Below, one piece after another: positions 46,757 to 58,016 of a stretch of DNA of 64,000 nucleotides (the stretch's first letter is position 1; the number at the start of each line of letters is the position of its first letter). The DNA comes from Diphasiastrum complanatum (lineage: Eukaryota; Streptophyta; Lycopodiopsida; Lycopodiales; Lycopodiaceae): the NCBI GenBank assembly GCA_029204225.1, contig CM055106.1, forward strand, positions 39,149,827-39,213,826, given 5' to 3'. Below the pieces are notes generated by a model. The model had not been told where the DNA came from. It was given only the letters and a program-made list of their open reading frames with translations, and did no database searches. Made by a program: the position numbers and the translations under genes.

Positions 46757-47100
46757 ATGGGCCAGAGGGCCACTTGTTTTGCATGCAAAGAGAATCACAG
46801 AGTTGTTGAATGTCCAAACAAATGGAAGTTTGTACCATTTTATAGAGACTGTGGTTATGGACACTGTTATAAGAATTATTCTGCAAGACCCAAACCACCT
46901 CCGATTATTGCTCCAGTGATCTTGATTACAATCAAGAAAAGACCAGTCATTCAACCTGAACCAACTGTACCTTTGATGGTTGTTACCAGAGCTCATAAAC
47001 ACAAAGGAGTTCTAGTTGATCTAGTACATGCTAAATCTGCACCAACTATAGATATACCTACCGCATCAGGAGAGATACCAGGATATGAGACAATGGATTA
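46757..47100 (+). pseudogene. G2 second zinc-knuckle segment
   Basis: The frame has CFACKENHRVVECPNKW (CX2CX3HX4C), then FYRDCGYGHCYKNYSAR, another Cys/His cluster, and a proline-rich stretch (KRPVIQPEPTVPLMVV). It lies between gag and protease and is missing from G1. The three-residue spacing before His differs from the retroviral CX2CX4HX4C. Confidence 0.7.
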
Positions 47101-47424
47101 AACAGTTGCAAGAAGAAGAAGAAGCCCTAGAAGCCGCTAAAATGGCCTTTTTCTTCTATGCCACAAGCAGATCCAAGAACAGATGTTAATACATAGTTGC
47201 ACCATCATGAAGAACCTTTCAAGATGATAGAACCAAAAGCACCGCAAACGGAAATGATCATGAATATGTTGTCTAGCAAGATGAATATTACACTGGGAGA
47301 ATTTCTTGAACTGGTGCTGAAAGCAAAAGAAATATTAGCAAAAAGATTGACTCAGATAAAACCATCAGTCCATTAGAAGCCACTTTTTTGTGCCGGGTTT
47401 GAAAAATCGAACGAAGTACTCAAT

Positions 47425-47751
47425 GTGGGAGCAGCTTGGGAAAGTGAGCAGAAAAACATCACCCTGCCAATACAATATAGACAGTTTAGTAAAGAAGCAG
47501 CCGTGATTGATGGAGATTCAGGAGTTAATTTGATTTCAACCAAGCTATGTGCAAAATGGAGACTTACCAAGCTGAAGCCTATCACTTTTGTCATTAAGCT
47601 AGCTGATCAAACAACATTCCATCCAAGAGGAATGGTTGAAGACGTATCTGTCAAAATAGCTGGAGTGCAGTTTGTCATTACTTTTGTAGTAATGGACTTA
47701 CTTGACGCACCAAATGTATATCAAGTTTTGTTGGGACGTCCATGGTTATGA
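47425..47751 (+). CDS. G2 aspartic protease
   Basis: Pepsin-fold retroviral-type protease. EAAVIDGDSGVNLIS holds the active-site D-S-G, then KLADQTTFHPRGMVEDVSVK, GVQFVITFVVMDLLDAPN and VYQVLLGRPWL, followed by a stop where Arg is expected (G1: WLRTAQVVHNW). It cleaves the polyprotein. The best preserved protease in the window. Confidence 0.85.
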   Translation: MGAAWESEQKNITLPIQYRQFSKEAAVIDGDSGVNLISTKLCAKWRLTKLKPITFVIKLADQTTFHPRGMVEDVSVKIAGVQFVITFVVMDLLDAPNVYQVLLGRPWL

Positions 47752-47910
47752 GTTGCACAAGTAGTTCATAACTGGTGGATCACCGGCAAAATTACTTTTG
47801 AGAATCATGAGCGTGCAGTCAAAGTAGATCCAACTACTTGGACTATCAAGCCAGTACTTCAAAGAGGGGATGATGATTCATCAACAACGAATCATACCTA
47901 TGATTGACAA

Positions 47911-48600
47911 GTGAAGACTCTAGGAGTTCACTATGACTCTCAAACCGACATTGTCAATTGGAATCAAGCTCTTGCAACAGTGGATTGTATAGCAGGCTAT
48001 ATCTATCAACAAGATAATCAATCTGAATTGAGCAAAATTTTCTTACTTGATCGAACTTTGGACACGTCGATCACTTTTTCATTGAATATAATGAACCTAG
48101 CTTGGATATCAACTGATCCAATTCCAAATCCAATTGAAGATGATCTAATACATGTTAGCCATGCTTTGACTTACGATGGAGAGGCAAAATTTACGGATGA
48201 ACAAATTCTCAATCATATGGATCCTACAAGATATGGAGTTCGGGATATTCCAGATGAACCAACAATAAAACTACCAAAAACAGTTATATTGAAGGAAGAC
48301 AAGATGGCAGGACATATGACAAAGAAACAAGCTAAGCAACACTATAATACGGTTTTGAAATGGGAAAACTAATATCAGAAAGTTGATTCTAAGAATGTTC
48401 CACCTTTATTGGATAAAGAAAAAGAGATGGTCAAAGATGATACTTCAAGTAAAAGTTCTCGTAGGAAATCACCATCAAGGAAGTCATCACCTTCAGAGAC
48501 AAGCACATCATCTAGAAGGTTATCGCCTCCAAGATCGATTCCTGCCAAGAAAGCTAAACAGAGATCAAAGATCAAAGATCAACCCTTATGAGAAGGAACA
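47911..48600 (+). pseudogene. G2 protease-RT linker
   Basis: Frame 47911-48372: HYDSQTDIVNWNQALATVD, ITFSLNIMNLAWIS, MDPTRYGVRDIPDEP and MTKKQAKQHYNTVLKWEN, matching G1's 29300-28740. Then a basic Ser/Pro/Lys-rich part (48409-48591; SSRRKSPSRKSSPSE). No enzyme motif. Conserved in both elements. Confidence 0.6.
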
Positions 48601-48659
48601 ATAAGAAGAAGTCCAACGTGATATGCCAGAACATTTCAAATGCTATACTTTGGACGATG

Positions 48660-50050
48660 TTGTGATTATGTTACCAAAAGCTCATCGTGAACCAGAGAAA
48701 AAAGAACCAAAAACTAGAAAGGTTTACAATGGACTTGGCCAATGAATCTTGCTGAACCGAGAGAGCCAAAAAAATTGTTCAAATTGGAGCACAACTTATT
48801 TTTCCTGAACAATTTCAAGCGTTAAGGAAGTTATTGATCAAATATCAAGACTGTTTTGCTTGGACGTACAAGGATCTCAAAGGGATTCCTACCTCGGTTA
48901 TTGAGTATATGATACCCTCAACGCCTGATGCAGTTTCAAAGGTCACAACATTTTATCGCTGTAATCCAAATGTTATGGATCTTATAAAGAAAGAGCTGCA
49001 AAGACTACTTGAAACTGACTTTATTTATGAAATTGAACATACAAAATGGATTTCGCCAATTGTTTCATTCGTAAGAATAATGGGAAGATGAGAATATAGT
49101 TTTCCAGATGGATGTAGTGATTACAACCAAGTTAAGATAGCACTTGCGGATCGTCACAAAATAGCTTTTGCAACAGAATGGAAAACTTATGCTTATAAAG
49201 TTATGTCGTTTGGACTTTGTAATGCACCTGGTTCATTTCAACGAGTGATGCAGTTTGTCTTTATGGACTACTTGTAGAAATTCCTTGAAATCTACTTGGA
49301 TGATCTCGGAGTCCATAGTGCAGATACAGATCACTTGGATCGTTTGGAAAAAGTATTTGAACATTGTAACAAATAGCAAATTTCCTTAAATCCAAAAAAG
49401 TGTCAAATTTGGGTCACTCATGGAGTTGTACTTGGACATGTGATATCAAGACATGGCATTGCTACGGATTATTCCAAAATCAAAGCCATTATTGAGTTAC
49501 CACCGCCAGGAACAATTCAAGGAATCAATATTTTTATGGGTCATGCAAATTACTATCGGATATTCATACTATTCTTTGCGGATTTAGCAAGACCTATATA
49601 TAAATTGGCCATTGTACCAATTTGGATAGAAGAGGCATTAGAAGCATTTGAGAAATTGAAAAAAGCTTTAGCTTTTGCACCGATACTACGAGCTCCAATA
49701 TGGAAAATTGAGTTTCACGTTCACACTGATGCATCAAAATATGCCATTGAATCAGTTTTGACACAATCAGGTGAATACAAGAAGAATTATCTTATCAGGT
49801 ATCAGGTTTGCAAGAAGACAGCCTACAAATCCTGAGAAGAATTATTCGACAATTGAACGCGAAGCGTTGGCGATGTTTTTTTCTGTTAAAATTTTTTGAC
49901 ATTATCTATTGGCAACACATTTTGCATTTTATACTGATCATCAGCCGTTACTTTATTTGATGAACAAGACATGCAACAGAGGGCATATTGCGATATGGCT
50001 ACTATTATTGACTGAATTTGATTTTCACGTTGTGGTTTGAAAGGGTAAAC
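48660..50050 (+). pseudogene. G2 reverse transcriptase and RNase H, with RT deletion
   Basis: Pre-RT: YQDCFAWTYKDLKGIPTS, YRCNPNVMDLIKKELQRL, TDFIYEIEHTKWISPIV. After GR about 40 codons (motifs 2-3 including the KDHFPLPF segment) are missing and the frame resumes DGCSDYNQVKIAL. Then KIAFATEWKTYAYKVMSFGL, EIYLDDLGVHSA (YLDD), NPKKCQIWVTHGVVLGHV, GHANYYRIFI, and RNase H HVHTDASKYAIESVL and, in other frames, FYTDHQPLLYLMNK. Several stops. Same family as G1. Confidence 0.85.
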
Positions 50051-50088
50051 AACATTATCTAGCCTACCATCTTTCAAGGATTGAATCA

Positions 50089-50981
50089 GTGCCTGTTAAC
50101 ACTGAAGTGGATGATGAACTACTAGATGCTGCATTATTTTATGTTGAAGTAGTACCTAAGCGGGCAGCAAATATTGTTGAATATCTTATGTTTGGCCAAC
50201 CCAATGACACCTTGACAAAAGTACAGAAGAGACAATTAATTCATAAGACACAACCTTATCAATTGATTGCTGGACAATTGTATCGCCGAGGAATGGATGA
50301 TATTTTACGAAGATGTGTTTTGCCGCATGAAGTACCTGAACTTATCATGTTTCTCATGATGGCATGGGCGGAGGACATTTTTCAACAAATATCACTGTTC
50401 ACATGCTTTTACAATCCAGATGTTGGTGGCCTACACTTCACAAAGATACAGAAAATTATATTCAGTCATGCGATGTTTGTCAACGTGCACATCATCCTAC
50501 TCAACATAATTATGAACCTTTACATCCAGTTTAATCGCAAGCACCGTTTGAGAAATGGGACCTTGACTATGTTGGTCCTATTCATCCTGCGACAAGATGA
50601 TCTCAGATATATCATTGTTGCAACCGATTACATGACCAAATGGGTTGAAGCAAAAGCATTTTGAGTTGCAGATGCAAAATCAACGGCTAAGTTTCTCTAT
50701 GAAAATGTTATTACTAGATTTGGATGTCCTATCGAGATCGTCAGTGATTGCGGAACACATTTTGTGAATGAAACGATAAAGTGTCTGTTGGAAGACTTTT
50801 TCGTTATTCATCGGTCTAGTACTCCGTATTATATGAGGGGTAATGGCCAAGCTGAATCTTCCAACAAGATTCTCTGCAATATTATGACAAAAACGATAGA
50901 AGCAAGTCATTTTGATTAGGAACATAAGCTTTATGCGGCTTTATGGGCATTCAAAACCGCTTACAAGGGTAGTACGAATCA
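50089..50981 (+). pseudogene. G2 integrase, N-terminal and core
   Basis: DDELLDAALFYVEVVPKR, PYQLIAGQLYRRGMDDIL, then damaged HHCC region (HGGHFSTNITVHMLLQSR-type in mixed frames; SCDVCQRAHHPT). Core: KWDLDYVGPIHP-type sequence near 50570, VATDYMTKWVEAKAF, stop, TRFGCPIEIVSDCGTHF (second Asp present), GNGQAESSNKILC (catalytic Glu present), ALWAFKTAYKGSTN, then the insertion. Unlike G1, the catalytic residues are retained. Confidence 0.8.
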
Positions 50982-52082
50982 TGTTGGAATTCAATGTCAA
51001 TATGTTTGATGAATACAATGATATACCGACGGATGAAGACAATAATGATGAAAGCACAGTGATAACTGTGTTTAACAGGATCATGGATTACTTAGAGAAC
51101 AAAGATTAGGAGTTGTTCTTTTGTGTTTGAATAAGACTATCAGTGGAGCCTTAGACTGCCGTGAAAGAGAGATTGCAAAAATGATTAGGCATCTAAGACA
51201 ACCATGCAATCCTCTAATACTGATAATTAGATATGAAGAGAATAAAGAAATAATTCAGACGTTAGAGACCACTATACATTTCTCTTTATGTTGATGTTTG
51301 CATAAGAGGAGTGAGAGTTAATTTCATTCAACAAGAATGCAAAAGATGTAGAACAATAGCGAATCTGTATAATAAAGTTGTAGTAACAATGATCAGCCCA
51401 CAATACAATAATTGCGCTGATAAGCGCGTGATCCTACTTATAGATTCAAAGCAATTGCTAAAGTTATGAATCTCTCTCTCTCTCTCTCTCTCATCACTAA
51501 CTTTGAGGAGTCAGCTACTGAAAGACCAATTTTGGTCGTAGATCTATCTCTTTGATCTTCTTCGATAATCGATTCAATTGCTCATTTACATATATATAGC
51601 AACTGAAAGATCTTGCATTATTCTAGCTTTACATTTAGAAGATCGCTTAACAATTGATTAACTGACTAATTAGAACAGTTGTTATTGGAGTGTGAAGACG
51701 TAGACAATATGTACTTGGAGTCCTATGTATTTATGGAGAGTGCCATATTTTTTGCATTTTTCGCCTGTGTGGAATTACGTGTAAAACTGTAATGTCGCAT
51801 TTTCGCATTTCTGGAAGTGTCTGAAATGGCCAAAAAACCAAGTTAGCACAAGTGTTGCAAAACACTTAGTTGGTCAGGATGACCCGAAGGTGAACAAATG
51901 ACAGTGTCGGGTTTTTTCACTTGTCAAAAACTGCAAAGAAAAATGCAAACTGTTGCGACAATCAGTAAAAATACAGACTGTTAAAAAATAGTTCATTTTC
52001 TGCAGGTTTCATTTGAGAGATTACAATTGAGAGAAGGAAGGAGGACAATTAGGATGAGTAGGAGTAAGATTAAACTCCAACA
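50982..52082. mobile_element. 1101-bp LTR-like insertion in G2 integrase
   Basis: Target duplication AATCA (50977-50981 and 52083-52087). Ends TGTTGGAATTCAATG ... AAGATTAAACTCCAACA, with TGTTGGA / TCCAACA inverted ends, the copia LTR style. No ORF of note; a CT run at 51472-51493, TATATATA at about 51590. Fits a solo LTR. It separates G2 codons for GSTN and the PFQLVYGQDAVMP segment. Confidence 0.9.
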
Positions 52083-52087
52083 AATCA

Positions 52088-52545
52088 AATGCCATTTCAG
52101 CTTGTTTATGGACAAGATGCAGTTATGCCAATTGAATTTTTGATAGCATCTCTATGCATAGCAGCAACGAAATGGTTGGATGATGCGAAATCTTTCTAGA
52201 TGCGCCATGAGGCTTTACAAAAACATTGTGAAACCAAATTGATGGCAGTTCATGCATTAGTAGCAGAGAAAACCCGTCGCAAGGCATGGCACGATCGCTG
52301 ATTACACAAAAAAGATTTGAAGGAAGGAGATCTAGCACTAATGTATAAGACAAAACTGGTTAAAGGCAAATTAAAGTTCATAGGTGAAGGATCGTATAGA
52401 GTGAAAGAAATATTGAACTATGGAGCGGTCATTTTAGAACATTTGGATGGGAAAAGATTCGACACTCCGATGAATGACAACCGACTACGCAAGTTTTGGC
52501 AGCCAGTTCAACCAGAATCATCCAATGCCTTGTTAGTTTTATTTT
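52088..52545 (+). pseudogene. G2 integrase C-terminal part
   Basis: FQLVYGQDAVMPIEF, then HEALQKHCETKLMAVHALV, KAWHDR, stop, and the frame 52317-52545: KEGDLALMYKTKLVKGKLK, GEGSYRVKEILNYGAVIL, DGKRFDTPMNDNRLRKFW. This matches the G1 C-terminal part 20055-19641 (FDTPING). DNA-binding SH3-like domain of integrase. Confidence 0.8.
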
Positions 52546-53260
52546 GATTTTTTACAATTTTCTTGTTTTTTGTTACTTGAGTGATTTTTCTTTTCTTTAG
52601 AAATAGACAAAAAAAAAAAATGATGAGCAAAAGTCAGAAAAGTCATCAGAGCGGAAAAAGGAATGAAAGTACTTTCAAAAGATAATTTTTGATGAAAAAT
52701 GATTTAGAAAATCATTTTTTGGGTCGTATTTTATATATATAGACTCAGAAACCTTCGTCGAGATTTCAGATCATACATCCACCTTAGATTTCTCGATATT
52801 GAGTTGGCAAAGGTTCCTTTCTAGAGTTGATACCTGTTTTCGAGTTAGGCGAATGTTAAAAAACTTACCATTTTGAGAACCTTCGTCGAGTATCTTACAA
52901 TCCTTATTAGCCTTTGTCGACCTAACAGATGGATTCAGAATGCCAAAATTAGGCCAGATCATTAAAATTTGCATTTGTTACAGTACTTGGGCGAATGATA
53001 TCCTTAGGCAAAAGATGAACCTTTGCCAGATCTTGGAAACCTTCATCGGATCAGTTCAGTACCTCAAAAACCTTCACCGAGATTTTTATAACATTTTCAT
53101 AGTACTGAACAGGTTTGCAAATTTTTGTCCAACATTGAACAATCAAACTAGTACATTGTCTAATGGACCCTCCAAATCAGCATACTACTTTCTGATATAC
53201 ACTCACGCCAATTACCTTTAGTTTTTGACTTTTCTTCACCTTGTCTTCATGATGTTCCGA
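52546..53260 (+). promoter_or_regulatory. G2 spacer with ACCTTCGTCGA repeats
   Basis: Non-coding. AACCTTCGTCGAGAT (52750), AAAGGTTCCTTTC (52810), AACCTTCGTCGAGTATC (52881), GCCTTTGTCGACC (52911), AACCTTTGCCAGATC (53019), AACCTTCATCGGATC (53038) and AACCTTCACCGAGAT (53070) form a degenerate family. Same word family in the leader near 44725-44965. Position equals that of the G1 spacer 19085-19640. Confidence 0.5.
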
Positions 53261-53269
53261 CCAAGAAGG

Positions 53270-53872
53270 ACATCCTGATACTCCCTAGCACAAGCATGGT
53301 GGCTCAATGGATGAACCTCACTGAGCCTTTGCTCACTGCAATGGGGATCCACGAGCGCGCCTTTAGTGAAAAAATCAATATGGAATCTATAACCATGGCC
53401 TTTAGCACCTAGACTGAGGCCAAAGCCAAGTTCTATATCACCTACCAGACCGCTATACACAAGGTGGTGTGACGGAGGCCACCCTTGCAACCATAGACAT
53501 ATCTTCTGGCAAACAGCCCTCTCCCAATCGTAAGCATGCCAAGAGTGTCATAAAACCCTTTATGGACACCTCTGAATGCGAACGTCTTCAAGGTGAATTG
53601 GGTGCAACCACTCTTGAATGCGATTCTTATCTGCAGACACAAGTGCCTGATTGTCCAATCACACCGGATGAAATCAAATATCTTTAGGAAAGTTGAAACC
53701 TACCGCACTTCATTGGTAGGGTTTCAAGAAAAATTTGTTAAACTCAAACGTACGACAACCACTGAGCTGGCAAAGGCAAAAGCAATCATCAAAGAATACG
53801 AAAAGGCAACCACTCAACTGTTGAAGTCGGCCCTCAAATTACAGTTCCTGTGATGCTGCAGTTCTCTCCTTA
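53270..53872 (+). pseudogene. G2 third ORF, N domain and coiled coil, truncated
   Basis: Homologue of G1 ORF3 in mixed frames: SMVAQWMNLTEPLLTAMG, KINMESITMAFST, stop, AKAKFYITYQTAIHKVV, then (frame 53469) LATIDISSGKQPSPNRKHAK and VIKPFMDTSECERLQGE, ending in EIKYL. Then the coiled coil FRKVETYRTSLVGFQEKF, KRTTTTELAKAKAIIKEY and PQITVPVMLQFSP. Similarity to G1 ends at about 53872, where the four-gene cassette begins. Stops at several points. Confidence 0.65.
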
Positions 53873-53949
53873 GCACCAATTGAGAATGAATAATCATATG
53901 AATATAGATTTGTGGGTGGATGGATCAATTTATCCTAATGGTGTCCAGA

Positions 53950-55790
53950 TTTTATGTCTGTAACTCATCTTCTCAGATATGTATGTGAAAGAAATAGCGG
54001 ATTACTTGGATATTGTCAAAGGTTGCGTGATATTAGAATGCATAGCATATCTTGTCTTAATCAACAATTACAATTTGCTAATCAACAATTGCAAAGTGCA
54101 AATCAACAATTACTTCATTATGTGCAACACCCTAATGCTGAAAACAATGCACTCAAGAATGCTATGTCAGAGTTGAATGCTACTGTCACTACTATTCGGG
54201 GATCAAACCAAGAAATGTTAGAATTCATGTAAAAGTTGCAATCTGAGAGTTTAAAATCTAATGTTGATATAAAAATTATCAATAAGACAATGATGAAGAG
54301 AAAAAGAAAGAGAGTACCGATGAAGAATATTGATGACTTATCTACACAGTGGCAATCAGAAAAAAGAATTTGAACATTCAAGTATGTTGTCATATAAACT
54401 GTTTATTTGATTTGTATATGTCATTTAAGATTGATTTGCACTTGATAACATGGATTATTTATTTATTAAACATAATTTGAGTTTCATATGTTTGCTGCAG
54501 ATCATGTTTGGTGGCAAAGAACTATTTAACAGATCGTTCATGCATTGGATCATCTTTAAGTCATGTTTTACCAAGAAAGTCAGCAAAGGAAATGATAAAA
54601 AATGCTCGGTTTGAAAAAATGAAAAATGAAATTGTAGAGACTGTTTTGATTAAGGTTCATATCATACTTGGATGTGAATGTGATACAAGGTGCATGTGAT
54701 GTATCTGGAATTAGCAGAAATGCTTATTCTACTTTTTTTAGAATGGTTAAAGAAGCTTTCCAAGTGGTGGTGAAGAAAATTTATCTTTCGCGTCCATATC
54801 GGGTAAGATTAGCTAAAATTTTTTATAATGATGGAATATTCAAAGTAGTTGGCCAACCACTTCATATAACTGAATTATACAAATCAGAATATGGTGAGCT
54901 CAATTACAACGATTGCAATAATATTTTCCTTGATAAGGTTCGTATTATTGAAAAACTTATTTACCTGCATATTCTACTAGCATGGAATCATAAACCGGAG
55001 TCTGTGGCTAAAGCAGCAATTAGGATTTTGGAAATAGTTTTGTCAAATGCAGGACTACATAAAGGGAATGTCATGATTGAAAAAAGTGACAGACTCTTCG
55101 GAAAAAAAGGAAATGTTTCTAATAAGCCATCAATTGGAGGTGCTAAAGCAAGAAGATTCTTATCCAATCACACATGCAAAGAATCAAGTGTCAGATACAA
55201 AATTTGGAGAGAAATTGTTTAAGCCACACAAACACTGGAAGGAAGTAATCGAGTGGAAAAGGGACAAGTGTGGACCAACTTAGACAAATCATAGGTGTTA
55301 TCAGAAAAGAAAACCTATCATCAGAAGATATGAGGACTTTGCAAAATTATTGTCCCACATTTGTAAAATCTGTACATGATTGTTGGGGAAAAGACAACGT
55401 TACTCATTACATGGTGCTAATCTATATCATTATCTGGTACTTGTCTCATTCAAGTTTATATTTTTTTCTACTAATGTAACTAATCAAAACTATTGTTTGC
55501 AGCACATTCTTCTTCGTCATGATTTTATTTTGCAAAGGAATATGAGAGCTTAAGTATCTGGTCATCACAAGGCATGGAAATATCTCATTGGCAAGCAAGG
55601 GGAGCATTTCATAGAGCAACAAATCATGGATGACACAATTCAAGAAATAAATATTTAGTTCAACTTTTTCAGTGGTTTATAGAAGAGCACAATTTAGATA
55701 TCAAGCTAAAAACTCGCCAAGTATTACGATATTTCGAAAGACATTCAAATTCATTACAAAAGAGAAATCCTTGTAATATACCAAAAATCT
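53950..55790 (+). pseudogene. Cassette gene A: coiled-coil plus unknown conserved domain
   Basis: Part 1 (to about 54378): a Gln/Asn-rich coiled coil (LNQQLQFANQQLQSANQQLL, NALKNAMSELNATVTTI) and a basic KRKRKRVPMKN. Probable intron 54379-54500 (GTATGT ... TTTGCTGCAG). Part 2: CIGSSLSHVLPRKSAKEM, MKNEIVETVLIKVHII, then after a frameshift ACDVSGISRNAYSTFF, FRMVKEAFQVVVKKIYL, YNDCNNIFLDKVRIIEKLI and LLAWNHKPESVAKAAIRI. Part 3: RKENLSSEDMRTLQNYC, VHDCWGKDNVTHYM, probable intron about 55412-55501, then HILLRHDFILQRNMRA, WSSQGMEISHWQARGAFH and WFIEEHNLDIKLKTRQV. The QGMExSHxxARGAxH run resembles motifs I have seen in large transposon-linked proteins but cannot name. Several frame changes and stops; a candidate transposase by position and size. 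Confidence 0.45.
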
Positions 55791-55805
55791 ATTACAGAAA
55801 ATTAT

Positions 55806-56755
55806 TTAATTATCATCATCATCCTCTTCAAGATTCAGACGGATGGCATTGTCATGAAGGAATAATCTCCTTTCATATGGATCCAAAAATTCTAAATTTT
55901 TTCTCTTGCTCATATCAATGTAGCCCAAATAAAGGGCAATTGCAGATGATCTTTTCGTAGTCTCATTGAGAGTATAAACCAATATCTTAATAGCTAAATC
56001 TCTTTTCACAAAAATTATTTTATATGTTCCTCTTGCGTACTTATGGCCTCCTAAACAAACTGATAATGATTTGATGACCATAATGACAGTGGTTGCATAT
56101 GGATTAAAAGATGAATGATGTATACAAGTCTCATTATTTTAAAAGTGTTTCAAATATAGAGACACATCTTTTCTCCCGGCTGATACACCACGGACGCCTC
56201 CATGTCTCATACCAAAGGCATATATTTCAATAGCATCCTGTAAACGAGAAAAGAAAAAAAATCTAGAACTATACATAACACTGCAAACTCAATAAGAAAA
56301 CTGAACAATATCAATACCAATATAATATCTATGTACCAGATCATAATCATCGTAATCAACGACGTTTGCTCTGCTAATGTCATGTCCTCCAATGGCCTCT
56401 ACATTTTCAGAGGGGATATATCTAGGCCTTGGGGGATATATTTTTTGGAATTTCAAAAATTCCTCCTCTGTAGGCAAAGTTTTTTCCATAGGCTTTAGAT
56501 TTTTCAATCATGACGTCCAAGGCCTCATTGCCAGATTTCCAATTGCCATCTTTATCATAATCTATCTCACTTTCAAGGTCATCATATGAGTAATCAACAA
56601 TGTTAGAAAATTCAAATAAATTTTGAGCAAAAATTGAGAGGATTTTATCCTCTCTCAAATTCAAAACATCTTCTATATCATTAAATGAAATATAACTTTC
56701 ATTATTTATAAAATATAAGGTGATAGATGGATATAATTGAAAAACGTGTAGGAGG
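55806..56755 (-). pseudogene. Cassette gene B: unknown protein, two exons
   Basis: Exon 1 (about 56755-56337): QLYPSITLYFINNESYISFN, DIEDVLNLREDKILSIF, YSYDDLESEIDYDKDGNW, ALDVMIEK, a one-base frameshift near 56510, then LPTEEEFLKFQKIYPPRP, RYIPSENVEAIGGHDIS and VDYDDYDL. Intron 56238-56336 (GTACATAG ... TTTACAG). Exon 2: DAIEIYAFGMRHGGVRGVS, AGRKDVSLYLKHF, a stop, then the frame 56081-55806 with KSLSVCLGGHKYARGTYKII, RSSAIALYLGYIDMSKR and an acidic end EEDDDDN. Splicing restores one frame across the intron, which supports a real gene. No family recognised. Convergent with gene A. Confidence 0.45.
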
Positions 56756-56884
56756 AGAATTATTACAATCCCTTGTCCTATTTAAGCAGACTAAAGACGA
56801 GATTTTTTCTTTTGAGATAATGACCATTTAGAACATTTTCATTAGTCGTTCATAAGACGCTCCAATATAATTTTTCTGCGTATC

Positions 56885-57480
56885 AGATATCGGATCACGC
56901 GCTTCGACGGAAGATGATTACTCTCCATTTGGACTGCGCGCGTCGAATCGCTATTGCAGGAACAAGTTTTTTTTTGAAATTTTGGAAACTATTGGACCTC
57001 ATTATGCATGTTCAAAGCTTGATTCGGTAGACTCTCCATACTGTCCAAGATTACATAAAATTTATCGAGTCAAGCTTTGATCATTCATATTCCGTCCAAT
57101 ATCGGTTCAGTGCGCGAAAATAGCACATCTGATTTTCAAATGCTATATATGCGTGTCGATTAGCTATCGGGTGGAATACTGGCTATTGGATCAGCGCGTC
57201 TTTGGAGAAGACAATGATTTTTCACTTGGACTGCGTGCGTCTAATTGCTATTATAGGAAAAAAAAAATTTGAAATTTTTTCGAAATTATTGGAGTGTATT
57301 TTGCATGATCAAAGTTTGATTTGGTAGACTCTTCATTCTGTCCAAAGCTAAAGAGAATATATCGAATCAAGCTTTGATCATTCATATTATTTTCCAATAT
57401 CGGTTCAGTGCACGAGAATACCCTCTCTGGTTTTCACATGCAGTATATGCGCGTCGATTTGATATTGGGTGAAATAATGG
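56885..57480. repeat. Tandem duplication of about 300 bp containing inverted-repeat modules
   Basis: Unit 1 (about 56885-57180) and unit 2 (about 57181-57480) align throughout. Shared landmarks: GG(A/-)TCA.CGCG, TTGGACTGCG(C/T)GCGTC, TTTGAAATTTT, CAAAG(C/T)TTGATT(C/T)GGTAGACTC and CAAGCTTTGATCATTCATA, AATATCGGTTCAGTGC. Each unit holds two copies of the 70-bp module. Confidence 0.8.
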
Positions 57481-57499
57481 CGGTTGGAATTTTATGAAA

Positions 57500-58016
57500 T
57501 TATAATGATTGGATATAAAAAAGGTCAGATATTTATAGCTTAACATTGTCAATTTCAGCAATAAATTGTAGATGTGACCATACTTTTATAGGTTTAATTG
57601 TAGATGTGACCATACTTTAGTTGAAATTAATTCTGTTTTATTTGATATCGACTAATCATTTTGATGATAGATGGATATTTAATTTGATTTGATTGACAAG
57701 CCTCGGAAAAATCATCATCGTAATTCGAACCTTGGACATCCAACCCATGACGTTTGCAATCATTTCAAATTTTTTCTATATATACTGATGGATGACATTG
57801 AATTTTTTTTGCTTAGAGTTCTTACAGTTCTATACATCCATGCGATAGCGATTCAGCGCACTCGAAACAAACTTCTTACGAACCGCAATCACTTGCGCGT
57901 GCCCATCCGCTACCAGCTATCAGTTTTGTAGAGCTCAGGTATCGGTTTGACGTGCTCTACCTGACTTCTGATCCTGAGTTCTCCTTCTTTGCGCGCTGAT
58001 CCGATATTGGACATTA
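57500..58016 (+). other. Upstream region of cassette gene C
   Basis: No ORF of note. A duplicated word TTTAATTGTAGATGTGACCATAC occurs near 57562 and 57591 (the shared part TGTAGATGTGACCATACTTT). Inverted-repeat modules at 57845-57920 and 57938-58010 lead directly to the gene C start codon, so promoter or regulatory function is possible. Confidence 0.4.

Noticed and set aside
50912..51109. Acidic ORF in the integrase insert
   Set aside because: Starts in integrase sequence out of frame and continues into the inserted LTR; no support as a gene.
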